Below, piece by piece: positions 45,649 to 56,855 of a stretch of 64,000 bases of DNA. The stretch is taken from assembly GCA_963829955.1 (NCBI GenBank), contig CAWHKS010000026.1, positions 18,436 to 82,435 of the forward strand. The letters are read 5' to 3'. The first letter of the stretch is position 1, and every line of letters begins with the position of its first letter. The notes beneath the pieces were generated by a model. That model had not been told where the DNA came from. It was given only the letters and a program-made list of their open reading frames with translations, and did not search any database. Source of the stretch: DASTFY01 sp963829955. Its GTDB lineage: Bacteria; Actinomycetota; Acidimicrobiia; Acidimicrobiales; Ilumatobacteraceae. A program made the translations under genes and the position numbers.

Positions 45649-46656
45649 ATGACAGCGTCGCCACCTGTCGGTCCTCAGCGGCCGGACCGCAACCTCGCCC
45701 TGGAGCTGGTGAGGACCACCGAGGCCGCCGCGCTCGCCGGCTCGCGCTGGATGGGCCGGGGCGACAAGAACGGCGCGGACGGCGCCGCCGTCGAGGCCAT
45801 GCGGACCGTCCTGGCCACCGTGCCGATGGACGGTGTCGTCGTGATCGGCGAGGGCGAGAAGGACGAAGCGCCCATGCTGTTCAACGGCGAGAAGGTGGGC
45901 GACGGCACGACGCAGCTCTGCGACGTCGCTGTCGATCCCATCGACGGCACGACCCTGACCGCGCTCGGCCGCGGCAACGCGCTGTCGGTCATCGCCGTCA
46001 GCGAGCGGGGGACCATGTTCAACCCCGGGCCCTGCGTGTACATGGAGAAGATCGCCGTCGGGCCCGACGCCCTCGGTTCCATCGACATCACCGCCTCGCC
46101 GACGCAGAACCTCCGGTGGGTCGCCAAGGCCAAGCGGGAGAGCGTGCGCGACCTCACCGTCGTCATCCTGGATCGGGAGCGCCACCGGGACCTGATCGAC
46201 GAGGTGCGCAGCACCGGCGCCCGCATCCGGCTCATCAGCGACGGCGACATCTACGGCGCCATCGCAACCGCGTCACCGGGCGCCGGCGCCGACGTGCTCT
46301 TCGGCATCGGGGGCACGCCCGAGGGCGTCGTGGCCGCGGCGGCGCTGAAGTGCATGGGCGGCGAGATCCAGGGGCGGCTCTGGCCCCGTGACGACGACGA
46401 GCGGGAGCAGGCCGTCGAGCAGGGTTACGACCTGTCCGCCATCCTGACAACCGACGATCTGGTCCAGGGCGACAACTGCTTCTTCGCCGCCACTGGCATC
46501 ACGGACGGCGAGCTGCTCCAAGGCGTGCGCTTCGAGCCGGGCGGGGCCAGCACCCAGTCCCTCGTCATGCGTTCCCGGTCGGGGACGGTTCGGCTCATCA
46601 CCGCCCGCCACCGCCTCGACAAGCTCCGGGGCTTCGCCGCCATCGATTACAACTGA
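45649..46656 (+). CDS. glpX: Class II fructose-1,6-bisphosphatase
   Basis: Gluconeogenic hydrolysis of fructose 1,6-bisphosphate; the GlpX type is the only FBPase in most actinobacteria. 335 aa, intact. Metal and substrate motifs: ALELVRTTEAAALAGSRWMG, GEGEKDEAPMLFNGEKVGDG, AVDPIDGTTLTALGRGNALS (Asp-Pro-x-Asp-Gly-Thr/Ser motif of lithium-sensitive phosphatases), MEKIAVGPDALGSIDIT and GIGGTPEGVVAAAALKCMGG. The end RHRLDKLRGFAAIDYN is normal. An inverted repeat 40 bp after the stop may terminate it. Confidence 0.93.
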   Translation: MTASPPVGPQRPDRNLALELVRTTEAAALAGSRWMGRGDKNGADGAAVEAMRTVLATVPMDGVVVIGEGEKDEAPMLFNGEKVGDGTTQLCDVAVDPIDGTTLTALGRGNALSVIAVSERGTMFNPGPCVYMEKIAVGPDALGSIDITASPTQNLRWVAKAKRESVRDLTVVILDRERHRDLIDEVRSTGARIRLISDGDIYGAIATASPGAGADVLFGIGGTPEGVVAAAALKCMGGEIQGRLWPRDDDEREQAVEQGYDLSAILTTDDLVQGDNCFFAATGITDGELLQGVRFEPGGASTQSLVMRSRSGTVRLITARHRLDKLRGFAAIDYN

Positions 46657-46696
46657 CCGACGCGGCCAGCCCATGACGGGCTCCGGTACTCGGGCG

Positions 46697-46745
46697 GTTC
46701 TCGCGGGATCCGGGTGCCGATTTCGGCGGTGGGCGCCGCGAGAAC
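46697..46745. terminator. Inverted repeat, second copy of the GTTCTCGCGG element
   Basis: Arms GTTCTCGCGG and CCGCGAGAAC enclose 29 nt. It lies between the convergent glpX and septum-formation genes, so it can serve both strands. The same arms occur at 28906-28957. Confidence 0.5.
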
Positions 46746-46781
46746 GGCCTAGGGCTCGCGGGTGACCGAGCCCGCACCGGA

Positions 46782-47732
46782 TCAGGCCAGCGGGAGGTCG
46801 GCGTCCCGGCCGAGACCGGCGAGGGTGCCGTTCAGCTCGGATCCGTCAGCGGCGCCGACCACGCAGGTGGCGCCCTGGGCGCCGGCGCCCCACGCCGCCT
46901 CCGTCGGCAACAGATACCCGAAGACGAGATCCTGCCGCTCCTCGGTGAGCCCCAGGGCGTCAAGCAGCGGCACGCGGCAGGCCGCCGTCACCCGCGGATC
47001 ACCGCGCTGCGACGGGTACGCCGTGAAGTCATCGAGCACGACCGAGGCCAGGTACTCGAGCTCGTGCACGTCGTCGCAGCCGACGGTGAGACCGAGGCGG
47101 CCCTCGCACAAGCGGTACGACACGGGCAGCGGGGTCCCGTAGACGTCCTCCAACGTCCCGTCGATCGAGGTCGTCTCAGCGGCGTTGAGCGGCTCGACGA
47201 GTGCGTCGCAGCGGAACCACCGCGCACCGTCGGCGAAGTCGGCCTCGGTGGGGATGTAGTAGGCGAAGAGCTGCAGCCGGTCAGGCGGGAGGTTGGGTGC
47301 GGCGACGGCGTCGAAGCCCAAGTACTCGAGGTGGCGACCGCTGCACTCCTGGTCGACCTGGACGCCGAGCATCTCGCCGGCCCGCTCGTCCGTCCCCGGC
47401 CAGGCCACGATGTCTCTGTCCATCTCCCCGACCCAGAACGTCTCCGAGCCGTGACCCTCCCCGCACTCGACCGTCGACCGGGTGTCGGCGGCAGCGTCGA
47501 TGATCTGCAGATCGACCGGGCCCCGGCACTCGCCGATCTCGGGCGCGGCCTGGCCCGACTCGGGCTGCGGGGTCGACGCGGTCTCGGGCGCGGCCGTGCC
47601 GGGCACCGGCTGGACGGGCGGTGAGACGTCGACCACGGCCGGCGTGCCGCACCCGGCGACGAGCACGAGCGCGGCACCGGTCATCGCCACGACCGCGCCG
47701 CTCGCGCTCCACCGCCACCCACCCCGGTGCAT
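46782..47732 (-). CDS. Septum-formation-domain lipoprotein
   Basis: 316 aa, intact. Signal SASGAVVAMTGAALVLVAGC with lipobox Cys28. Two copies of the actinobacterial septum-formation fold follow: ECGEGHGSETFWVGEMDRDI with VDQECSGRHLEYLGFDAVAA, and VGCDDVHELEYLASVVLDDF with ACRVPLLDALGLTEERQDLV. Paired cysteines in each half should form disulfides outside the membrane. The name comes from a division-linked actinobacterial relative, but the role of this one is not known. It lies 44 bp behind the SDR gene on the same strand. Confidence 0.75.
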   Translation of the reverse strand: MHRGGWRWSASGAVVAMTGAALVLVAGCGTPAVVDVSPPVQPVPGTAAPETASTPQPESGQAAPEIGECRGPVDLQIIDAAADTRSTVECGEGHGSETFWVGEMDRDIVAWPGTDERAGEMLGVQVDQECSGRHLEYLGFDAVAAPNLPPDRLQLFAYYIPTEADFADGARWFRCDALVEPLNAAETTSIDGTLEDVYGTPLPVSYRLCEGRLGLTVGCDDVHELEYLASVVLDDFTAYPSQRGDPRVTAACRVPLLDALGLTEERQDLVFGYLLPTEAAWGAGAQGATCVVGAADGSELNGTLAGLGRDADLPLA

Positions 47733-47776
47733 GGGTCGACAGTAGCGACCGCGGTGGGCGGACCGCTCGGCGGCCT

Positions 47777-48575
47777 TCAGCGGTAGGAGGCGGCGAGACC
47801 GCTCATCCGCCGCATGAGGCTCCGGGGGATGAACCCGGACGTCGTGACGAAGGCCTTGTACTGGAATCCGGGCACGGACAAAGCCCGTCCCCGGGCCGTG
47901 TCGCGCAGAGCTTCCGCGGCCACCTCGTCTGCCGACAGCCACACCGCACCCGGGTAGCGGTCGGCCACGTCCGTGCCCCGGCTGACCTCGATGAACTCCG
48001 TGCGCGTCGAGTCCGGGGCACAACGCGGTGGCCTGCACGCCGGTGCCCCTGAGCTCCTCGTGCAGGGCCTCCGTGAGGCTCGTGACATAGGCCTTCGTCG
48101 CCGCGTACACGGCGAGCTGCGGCGCGGGCTGGAAGCTGGCCACGCTGCTGACGTTGAGGATCCACCCCCGCCGCCGCTCCAGCATCGGGGTCAGCACCGC
48201 CCTGGTCAGCAGGGTCAGCGCCACCATGTTGAGCTCCATCTCGTCCCGCATCCGCCGAGGCTCGATGGCGGCCACCTTCCCCGAGGTCCCGAACCCGGCG
48301 TTGTTGACCAGCAGATCGATCGGGCGTGCGGGGTCGGTCAGACGCTCCTCCACGGCGGCGAGGCCCTGGTCAGTCGTCAGGTCGGCGGCCAGCACCTCGA
48401 TCGGGCCAGGCTGGTCGGCGAGCTCGGTGGCCAGCGCGCTCAGGCGCTTCTTGCGGCGGGCGACGACCGTCGTCGCGATCCCCGCGGCGGCAAGCCGCCG
48501 CACCATGGCGTCGCCGATGCCGCTCGAGGCGCCGGTGACGAGTGCGGTGGTGAACGGGTAGCGGGCTGTGGCCAC
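47777..48575 (-). CDS. Short-chain dehydrogenase/reductase (one frameshift)
   Basis: NAD(P)-dependent oxidoreductase, ~266 aa. Cofactor loop TALVTGASSGIGDAMVRRLA, NADP preference suggested by VVARRKKRLSALATEL, NNAGFGTSG, catalytic Ser in ILNVSSVASFQPAPQLAVYA and Tyr/Lys in YAATKAYVTSLTEALHEELR. One break near 48020 separates this from the C-terminal TRTEFIEVSRGTDVADRYPG and VSVPGFQYKAF-like end. ATG 48575 lies 17 nt after atpC, so it may be read with the ATP synthase operon. Substrate unknown. Confidence 0.87.
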
Positions 48576-48592
48576 CCGGGGAGACTAGGTCG

Positions 48593-48985
48593 CTAGGCCC
48601 CGGACGCCGAGAGCCGGGCCTGGTTGCGGCGGATCTCCGCCTCGGCCTCCGCCTCGCCCTCATGCGCCCGCTTCGCCTCGGCCTGTTCCAGCGCGCGGCG
48701 GGCCCGCTCAACGTCGATCTCGGACGCCATCTCGGCCAGGTCGGACAGGATCGTGACCCGGTTCTCGCTGACCTCGACGAACCCGCCGTGGACGGCCATG
48801 TTCTCGATCGTCCCGTCCGCCATCTGGATCCGCGTGTGGTTCTCCACCAACGCTCCCAGGAACGGCGCGTGGCCGGGCAGGAAGGCGATGTCGCCCCCGT
48901 CCAGGGTGCGGGTGACGACCATGGTGGCCTCGCCCGAGAAGATCACCCGCTCGGGCGCCACCACCTCGACCTGCATCGTGGCCAT
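48593..48985 (-). CDS. atpC: ATP synthase epsilon subunit
   Basis: 130 aa, intact. The beta-sandwich MQVEVVAPERVIFSGEATMV, GGDIAFLPGHAPFLGALVEN and VHGGFVEVSENRVTILSDLA is followed by the C-terminal helix pair ERARRALEQAEAKRAHEGEA. Central-stalk subunit of F1 that can inhibit ATP hydrolysis. Last gene of the atp operon, 3 nt after atpD. Confidence 0.93.
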   Translation of the reverse strand: MATMQVEVVAPERVIFSGEATMVVTRTLDGGDIAFLPGHAPFLGALVENHTRIQMADGTIENMAVHGGFVEVSENRVTILSDLAEMASEIDVERARRALEQAEAKRAHEGEAEAEAEIRRNQARLSASGA

Positions 48986-48988
48986 GGG

Positions 48989-50431
<1,443 letters not shown>

Positions 50432-50434
50432 GGG

Positions 50435-51408
50435 TCAGACTCCCTGGGGGTCCAGTAGCTCGAGGATGTGGGGGGCGCTGTCGTCGCCGCGCTTGTCCGC
50501 GCCGAACGCCTCGGCGCCGCCGACGATCTCCATGATCTCGGTGGTGATGGCTGTCCTGGCGGGCGCGGTTCATGATCGCGCGAGAGCGTCTTGATGAGCT
50601 CGTCGGCGTTGTCGGTGGCCGCCTTCATGGCCCGCTGGCGGAAGGCGTGCTCGGAAGCGGCGGCGTTGAGGAACGCGGCGTACGTCCGCGCCCCGACGTA
50701 GCGGGGCACGAGCGTGTCGAGGATGGCCGACGGTGACGGCTCGTACTCGTAGTCGGCGGCCGGCCCGGCGGGAGCGGCATGGGCCGTGCCCGTGCCGGTG
50801 GTGGCCGCTACCAGCTCGGGCTCCAGCGGGAACAGCGGCCGCTGCACGACCTCCTGGCTCCCGGCCGAGACGAAGCGGGTGTAGACGAGCTCCACCCGGT
50901 CGACCCTGCCCTCGTTGTAGAGGTCCATCGCGTGCTCGGCCACCTCGCGGGCGTCCTCGTAGGTGGGGCTGTCCGAGAAGCCCGAGAACGTCCGGTCGAG
51001 CTTGTAGCCGCGGAAGCGCAGGTAGGCCTCGGCCTTGCGCCCGACGGCGACGGTGAGGTGGTCCTTGCCCTGCAGGGCCGCCTCCTTGATCTCGCCCTCG
51101 GCCGCCCGCAGGACCCCGGAGTTGTAGCCACCACACAGGCCACGGTCAGCCGTGACGATGACGTAGCCGATGGTCTGCTCCTGGTCTCCCCGCCCGACCA
51201 GGAACGGGCTGTCGGACGTCGCGCCGACGGCGGCCAGGTGCCGGACCACCTCGGTGATCTGCTCGCTGTACGGGACGGCGGCGTGGACGCGCTGTTGCGC
51301 CTTGACGATCCGCGACGCCGCGATGAGCTCCATGGCGCGCGTGATCTTCTTGGTCGCCTGCACGGTGCGGATGCGGTTCCGCAGGATGCGTTCCTGGCCT
51401 CCAGCCAT
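50435..51408 (-). CDS. atpG: ATP synthase gamma subunit (one frameshift)
   Basis: Rotor shaft of F1. ATG 51408 starts AGGQERILRNRIRTVQATKK and ITRAMELIAASRIVKAQQRV (N-terminal coiled-coil helix), then VTADRGLCGGYNSGVLRAAE. The C-terminal helix SEHAFRQRAMKAATDNADEL is followed by a break near 50575; across it MNRARQ-type sequence and ITTEIMEIVGGAEAF are recovered, ending ILELLDPQGV with a stop at 50435. About 324 aa, with a ~30-residue loop (TGTGTAHAAPAGPAADYEYE) longer than in E. coli, as in other actinobacteria. Confidence 0.92.
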
Positions 51409-51431
51409 GGTCGGGGTCCTGCTCCTCTCGC

Positions 51432-53029
<1,598 letters not shown>

Positions 53030-53072
53030 GGTCGTCCTTCGTCGTTCTCGTGCGTGCGCATGGGGAGGGAGA

Positions 53073-53615
53073 TCAGAGGAGGGTCTTGAGCTGGTCGAGG
53101 CGGGTGCGGATGCTGCCGTCGATGACGGTGTCGCCGACGGTGGCGACGAGCCCGCCGAGCACCGACGGGTCGACGACCACCTTGAGCTCCACCTGCTTGC
53201 CGGTGGCGTTGGCCAGCGCCGCGGAGAGGCGCCGCTGCTGGTCGTCGTCGAGCGGCACGGCGGACCGGACCTCGGCCACCGCCCGCTCCTTGCTGGCCGC
53301 GGCCCGCTCGACGAGCCGGTCGATGATGGCCGGCAGGTCACGCCCGCGTCCCGACCCGACCACCAGCGAGACGAGCTGGGTCGTGGTGGGCGTGGCCCTC
53401 CCGCCGAGGAGGTCCTCGACGATGGCCTGGCGCTTGGCGGCCGGGATCTGCTCGTCGGTCAGCGTGTTGCGCAGCGAGTCGGAGGCTTCGACGCTGCGGG
53501 CGAAGCGGAACAGCTCGTCCTCCACCTCGTCCAGCGTGCCTTCCGCGTTGGCGATCTCCAGGAGGGCCTTGGCGTAGCCGTCGATCCGGCCCGAGCCGGT
53601 GCCCAGGTCACTCAT
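53073..53615 (-). CDS. atpH: ATP synthase delta subunit
   Basis: 180 aa, intact. Peripheral-stalk subunit that joins F1 to the b subunits. RIDGYAKALLEIANAEGTLD, ELFRFARSVEASDSLRNTLT and the C-terminal sheet QVELKVVVDPSVLGGLVATV with IDGSIRTRLDQLKTLL match the family. ATG overlaps the atpF stop by 4 bp. Confidence 0.92.
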   Translation of the reverse strand: MSDLGTGSGRIDGYAKALLEIANAEGTLDEVEDELFRFARSVEASDSLRNTLTDEQIPAAKRQAIVEDLLGGRATPTTTQLVSLVVGSGRGRDLPAIIDRLVERAAASKERAVAEVRSAVPLDDDQQRRLSAALANATGKQVELKVVVDPSVLGGLVATVGDTVIDGSIRTRLDQLKTLL

Positions 53616-54160
53616 GAGCTCGCTCCCACTGTGGCGATGTACTCCTCCACCAGCGCCTGGCGGAGCTGGTCGTCGAGCGAGTCGGCCACCAGCGTCTCGG
53701 TGGCCCGGGCGGCGGTCGCTGCGACCTCGGCCTGCACCTCGCTCTGAAGCCGGCCCTGCACCGACTCGGCCTCGCTCGTGGCCTTGGACCTCAGGTCCGC
53801 GACCTCCTGGTCGAGGCGGGCACGACCGTCCACGAGCAGGCGCTCGGCCTGCGCGTCGGCCTCGTCGAGCAGGCGCTGGCGCTCGGCGCCGATGTCGCCC
53901 TTGGCCTCGCGGATGGACGCCGCCGCCTCGTCAGCGTCGGACCTGGCCGTGGCGGCTTCGTCGAGCTGCGCCTGGATGCGGGCCGTGCGGTCCGCCATCA
54001 TCTTCTTGATCGCCGGCCACGCGAACTTCCAGAGCAGGAAGAGCACGACGAGGAACGACAGCGTGCCCCAGATGAGCTCGGGGGTCTCCGGGAAGATCGG
54101 GTGGTGCGACTGCGACGGGTCCTCAGCAGCGAGGATCCCACCGAGACCGAACAGCGCCAT
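53612..54160 (-). CDS. atpF: ATP synthase b subunit
   Basis: 182 aa. One N-terminal helix (LIWGTLSFLVVLFLLWKFAW) then PAIKKMMADRTARIQAQLDE and a long coiled coil rich in Ala, Glu and Arg. Second stator strand of the enzyme. ATG 54160 shares its A with the stop of the preceding b-type gene (TGATG). Two different b-type genes in one operon mean a heterodimeric b/b' stalk. Confidence 0.92.
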   Translation of the reverse strand: MALFGLGGILAAEDPSQSHHPIFPETPELIWGTLSFLVVLFLLWKFAWPAIKKMMADRTARIQAQLDEAATARSDADEAAASIREAKGDIGAERQRLLDEADAQAERLLVDGRARLDQEVADLRSKATSEAESVQGRLQSEVQAEVAATAARATETLVADSLDDQLRQALVEEYIATVGASS

Positions 54161-54765
54161 CAGCTGACCTCCACGCTCAGGGCCGACTCGACGGCGGCAC
54201 GGGCGGCCGCAGGATCGACCGGGCGACCCAGCACCCGCTCGGCGGCCAGGGCCGCGACCTGCGCGGCGGCGTCGGCCACCTGCGAGCGGGCCGCGTTCTT
54301 GGCGGCCTCGGCATCGGCGACCGCCGCCGACCGGTCGGTCGCCAGCTCGGCGTTGACCTCGGCCAGGCGGGCCTGGCGCTCGCCTTCCAGGGTCTGGCGG
54401 GCGGCGTCGACACGGCTCGCCGCCTCGGCCCGAACCTTGGCCAGCTCGGCCTGGTAGTCGGCGACCTCGGCCTCGGCCGCGGCCCGGGTGGACTCGGCCG
54501 TCTCCAGCTCGCCCTGGATCAGGTCGTGCCGGGCGTCCATGCCCTTCTTGAGCTTCGGGAACAGGAACAGCCGCACGAGGATGGCGAGCACGACGAACGC
54601 GCCGGCGCCCCACAGCAGCTCCTTGCCCTCGGGCAGGATGGGGCTCGGGCCCTCGTCGAGCTCCTCCTCGAGGTGCTCTTCGGTCTCGCCTCCCTCCTCG
54701 GTCTGGGCCGGGAGGATCACCTGGAGCTGGCCAGCAGCCGAGTAGGTGACGGTGACAGTGGGCAC
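54160..54765 (-). CDS. ATP synthase b'-type subunit with N-terminal extension
   Basis: 201 aa. A ~45-residue acidic lead (EEGGETEEHLEEELDEGPSP) precedes the single helix ELLWGAGAFVVLAILVRLFL and the stalk FPKLKKGMDARHDLIQGELE with a long heptad-patterned coiled coil (AEAEVADYQAELAKVRAEAA). Homologous to atpF but distinct from the next gene, so I call it the b' subunit. The lead is extracytoplasmic by topology, unusual for b subunits. GTG 54765 is 10 nt after atpE. Confidence 0.87.
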   Translation of the reverse strand: MPTVTVTYSAAGQLQVILPAQTEEGGETEEHLEEELDEGPSPILPEGKELLWGAGAFVVLAILVRLFLFPKLKKGMDARHDLIQGELETAESTRAAAEAEVADYQAELAKVRAEAASRVDAARQTLEGERQARLAEVNAELATDRSAAVADAEAAKNAARSQVADAAAQVAALAAERVLGRPVDPAAARAAVESALSVEVS

Positions 54766-54775
54766 GGGCAGGCTC

Positions 54776-55045
54776 CTACAGGCCGAGGAGGATGAAGACC
54801 ACGAAGCCGATCAGGGCGAGCGCCTCGGTGAAGGCGATGCCCAGGAACATCGTGGTCCGCACCATGCCGGCGGCCTCGGGCTGCCGGGCCATGGCCTCGA
54901 TGGCCTTGCCGACCACGTAGCCGATGCCGATGCCGGGGCCGATGGCCGCGAGGCCGTAGGCGAAGCCGGCGCCGATGGCGGCGTTGGCGGCCTTGGCGTC
55001 GTCGGCGCCGAGACCGGCCTGGGCGAGGATGGCTGCTGCTTCCAT
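54776..55045 (-). CDS. atpE: ATP synthase c subunit
   Basis: 89 aa hairpin of two helices forming the rotor ring. Loop region VGKAIEAMARQPEAAGMVRT holds the ARQPE polar loop that contacts gamma and epsilon. The ion-binding carboxylate is Glu74 in LGIAFTEALALIGFVV. The neighbours of this Glu do not show the Gln/Ser/Thr set of sodium-binding rings, so proton coupling is likely. N-terminus AAAILAQAGLGADDAKAANA is a short lead. Confidence 0.95.
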   Translation of the reverse strand: MEAAAILAQAGLGADDAKAANAAIGAGFAYGLAAIGPGIGIGYVVGKAIEAMARQPEAAGMVRTTMFLGIAFTEALALIGFVVFILLGL

Positions 55046-55071
55046 GGGGTTGGGGTCTCCTGTTGTGTGGG

Positions 55072-55836
55072 TCAGTGCTCGGGATGCATGGCCGTGCCGA
55101 TGTAGACGGCGGCCAGGATCGTGAAGATGTAGGCCTGCAGGAAGCCGACCAGCACCTCGAAGGCGGTCAGGAAGATCTGCATGCCGAAGGGCAGGACGGC
55201 GAGCGGGATGAGGATCGCCTGCTTGGTCTCCGCGTTGATCATGGCGTCGGTCAAGAGGGCGAACGTCACGAGCAGCAGGTGGCCGGCCAGCATGTTGGCG
55301 AAGAGTCGGATGGCCAGGGAGAAGGGCCGGACGATGAAGACCGAGATGAACTCGATGGGCGTGAGCAGCACGTAGATCGGCTTCGGCACGCCGGGCGGGA
55401 AGCCGGTCGACTTCAGGTAGCCGAAGAAGCCCTGGTGCTTGATGCCGACGCCGTTGTAGATGAACCACACCACGATGGCCAGGAAGATCGGGATGGCCAT
55501 GCGGGCCGTGGCCGGCATGTAGAAGAGGACGGGGATGATGCCGGGCACGTTGCAGAGGTAGATGAACATGAAGAGGGAGAGCAGGAACGGGGTCCAGCCC
55601 AGTCCGTCCCGGCCGATCGTCTGCATGACGATCCCCTCGATGAAGTCGATGATCGCCTCGACGATGTTGCGGACGCCCTTGGGCGCCTTCAGCGGGTCCC
55701 GGCGGGAGGCGATCCACAGCAGCGCCACGGTGATGAGCGTGGCCAGCACCGCGATGAGCGCGATCTTGTTGAACGTCGGGAAGAGATCCTGCCAACGGAT
55801 GACCTCGTTGATCGGCGGGAACTCAAGGGCGAACAT
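55072..55836 (-). CDS. atpB: ATP synthase a subunit
   Basis: 254 aa, intact. Proton half-channels. The essential Arg lies in PFSLAIRLFANMLAGHLLLV, followed by ILIPLAVLPFGMQIFLTAFE and VLVGFLQAYIFTILAAVYIG. Early segments include FNKIALIAVLATLITVALLW and GWTPFLLSLFMFIYLCNVPG. ATG 55836, 8 nt after the upstream AtpI-like gene. Confidence 0.95.
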   Translation of the reverse strand: MFALEFPPINEVIRWQDLFPTFNKIALIAVLATLITVALLWIASRRDPLKAPKGVRNIVEAIIDFIEGIVMQTIGRDGLGWTPFLLSLFMFIYLCNVPGIIPVLFYMPATARMAIPIFLAIVVWFIYNGVGIKHQGFFGYLKSTGFPPGVPKPIYVLLTPIEFISVFIVRPFSLAIRLFANMLAGHLLLVTFALLTDAMINAETKQAILIPLAVLPFGMQIFLTAFEVLVGFLQAYIFTILAAVYIGTAMHPEH

Positions 55837-55844
55837 CGGGCTCC

Positions 55845-56324
55845 TCAGTGCGTCGGCGCGTGGGGCGCGGGCTTGAGGCTCGGGAAGGCGAGCGAGGCGG
55901 AGACGTAGCGGAGCTCCCAGATCAGGAGCGCCAGGTGGGTGACGATGATGGTGAGGCCGAGCGGCAGCGGCTCGAACCAGCTGGCGTCGCGGACGAGGAA
56001 CACGGCCAGGAAGATGAGGCCCAGCCGCATCACGTAGCCGCCCATGACCGCGCCCATGAGGAGGGGCAGCGAGATGGGCGCCGACCACGTGATGAGCGCG
56101 GCGGCCAGCACGAAGTTGACGAGCACGATGCCGACCGCGTAGCCGGACGAGATGGCGCCGCTGATGCCCCAGATCGCGCCGCACACGAGGACGAGCAGCG
56201 GGCCGAGGACGAGCCCGTGCCGGACCAGGTCGCGCGCCACGGTGCGCTCCGGCCTCGGATCGCCGGTCAGGACCTTGGCGTCCTTGACCCGCACGGTCGG
56301 GAGCGGGGCGCGGCTCGTGGTCAT
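55845..56324 (-). CDS. AtpI-like membrane protein of the atp operon
   Basis: 159 aa, four helices: HGLVLGPLLVLVCGAIWGIS, YAVGIVLVNFVLAAALITWS, LMGAVMGGYVMRLGLIFLAV and LGLTIIVTHLALLIWELRYV. The NFVLAAALITWS...GGYVMRL pattern is that of ATP synthase I / small ATP synthase subunits that help c-ring assembly. It overlaps the previous gene by 4 bp and lies just ahead of atpB, the usual place. Confidence 0.78.
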   Translation of the reverse strand: MTTSRAPLPTVRVKDAKVLTGDPRPERTVARDLVRHGLVLGPLLVLVCGAIWGISGAISSGYAVGIVLVNFVLAAALITWSAPISLPLLMGAVMGGYVMRLGLIFLAVFLVRDASWFEPLPLGLTIIVTHLALLIWELRYVSASLAFPSLKPAPHAPTH

Positions 56325-56587
56325 CGAGGAGCACCCCGCAGGCGCTCGACCCGCTCGGCCTCGTGCCGCTTCATCTTCTCGTTGTAGGTGGCCATGAGCA
56401 GGATCGACTTGCCGATGAGGCAGAACAGCGTGAGCCCGACCATGAACCACGGCGCCGTGCCGAGCCACCGGTCGAGCAGCCAGCCGATGCCGAGGAAGAT
56501 CGCCGTGACGGCCGCAAACTCGAAAGCCGTGGCGAAGGCGTCACCCAGACCCTGGTTCAGTTCTCGCCGCTCGCGCAGCAGATCCAT
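56321..56587 (-). CDS. AtpZ/AtpI-family protein, first gene of the atp operon
   Basis: 88 aa. Two helices, FEFAAVTAIFLGIGWLLDRW and WFMVGLTLFCLIGKSILLMA, then a basic end MKRHEAERVERLRGAPR. AtpZ/AtpI (F0F1-ATPase_gene1) proteins have this GIGWLLDxxxGT...GIxxG layout. ATG 56587 is preferred; upstream in-frame codons lack conservation. The atp promoter must lie upstream, within 56588-56855. Confidence 0.78.
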   Translation of the reverse strand: MDLLRERRELNQGLGDAFATAFEFAAVTAIFLGIGWLLDRWLGTAPWFMVGLTLFCLIGKSILLMATYNEKMKRHEAERVERLRGAPR

Positions 56588-56752
56588 GGCGCCCTCGTCG
56601 GAGCTCGTCCGGACCTCGTACGACAAGGTCCGGAGCGCTTGTGAATGCAAACACAATCTACTGAGCCGGGGATGGCCGGCGCAACTTACCCGACAGCAAC
56701 TGACGCGGCCGGGTCACGCAGCGGGCCTGTCAGGCGCCAGTCCGCGCCGCCG

Positions 56753-56768
56753 CCGGCCTTTCGGCCGG
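56753..56768 (-). terminator. Hairpin between the propeller array and the atp operon
   Basis: CCGGCC-TTTC-GGCCGG is a perfect 6-bp stem with a 4-nt loop. It sits in the 268-bp stretch between the last propeller gene and the first atp gene, both on the minus strand, and could stop transcripts of the array. The remainder of this stretch holds no gene that I can support. Confidence 0.4.
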
Positions 56769-56855
56769 ACGTCGGCTTGCGGCTGGCCCTCGCCACCCGC
56801 ATGCTGGCCGAGCGCGCCCACGCGCGTCGGGTCAGTTGCGCCTTTGGGGGCTGGG

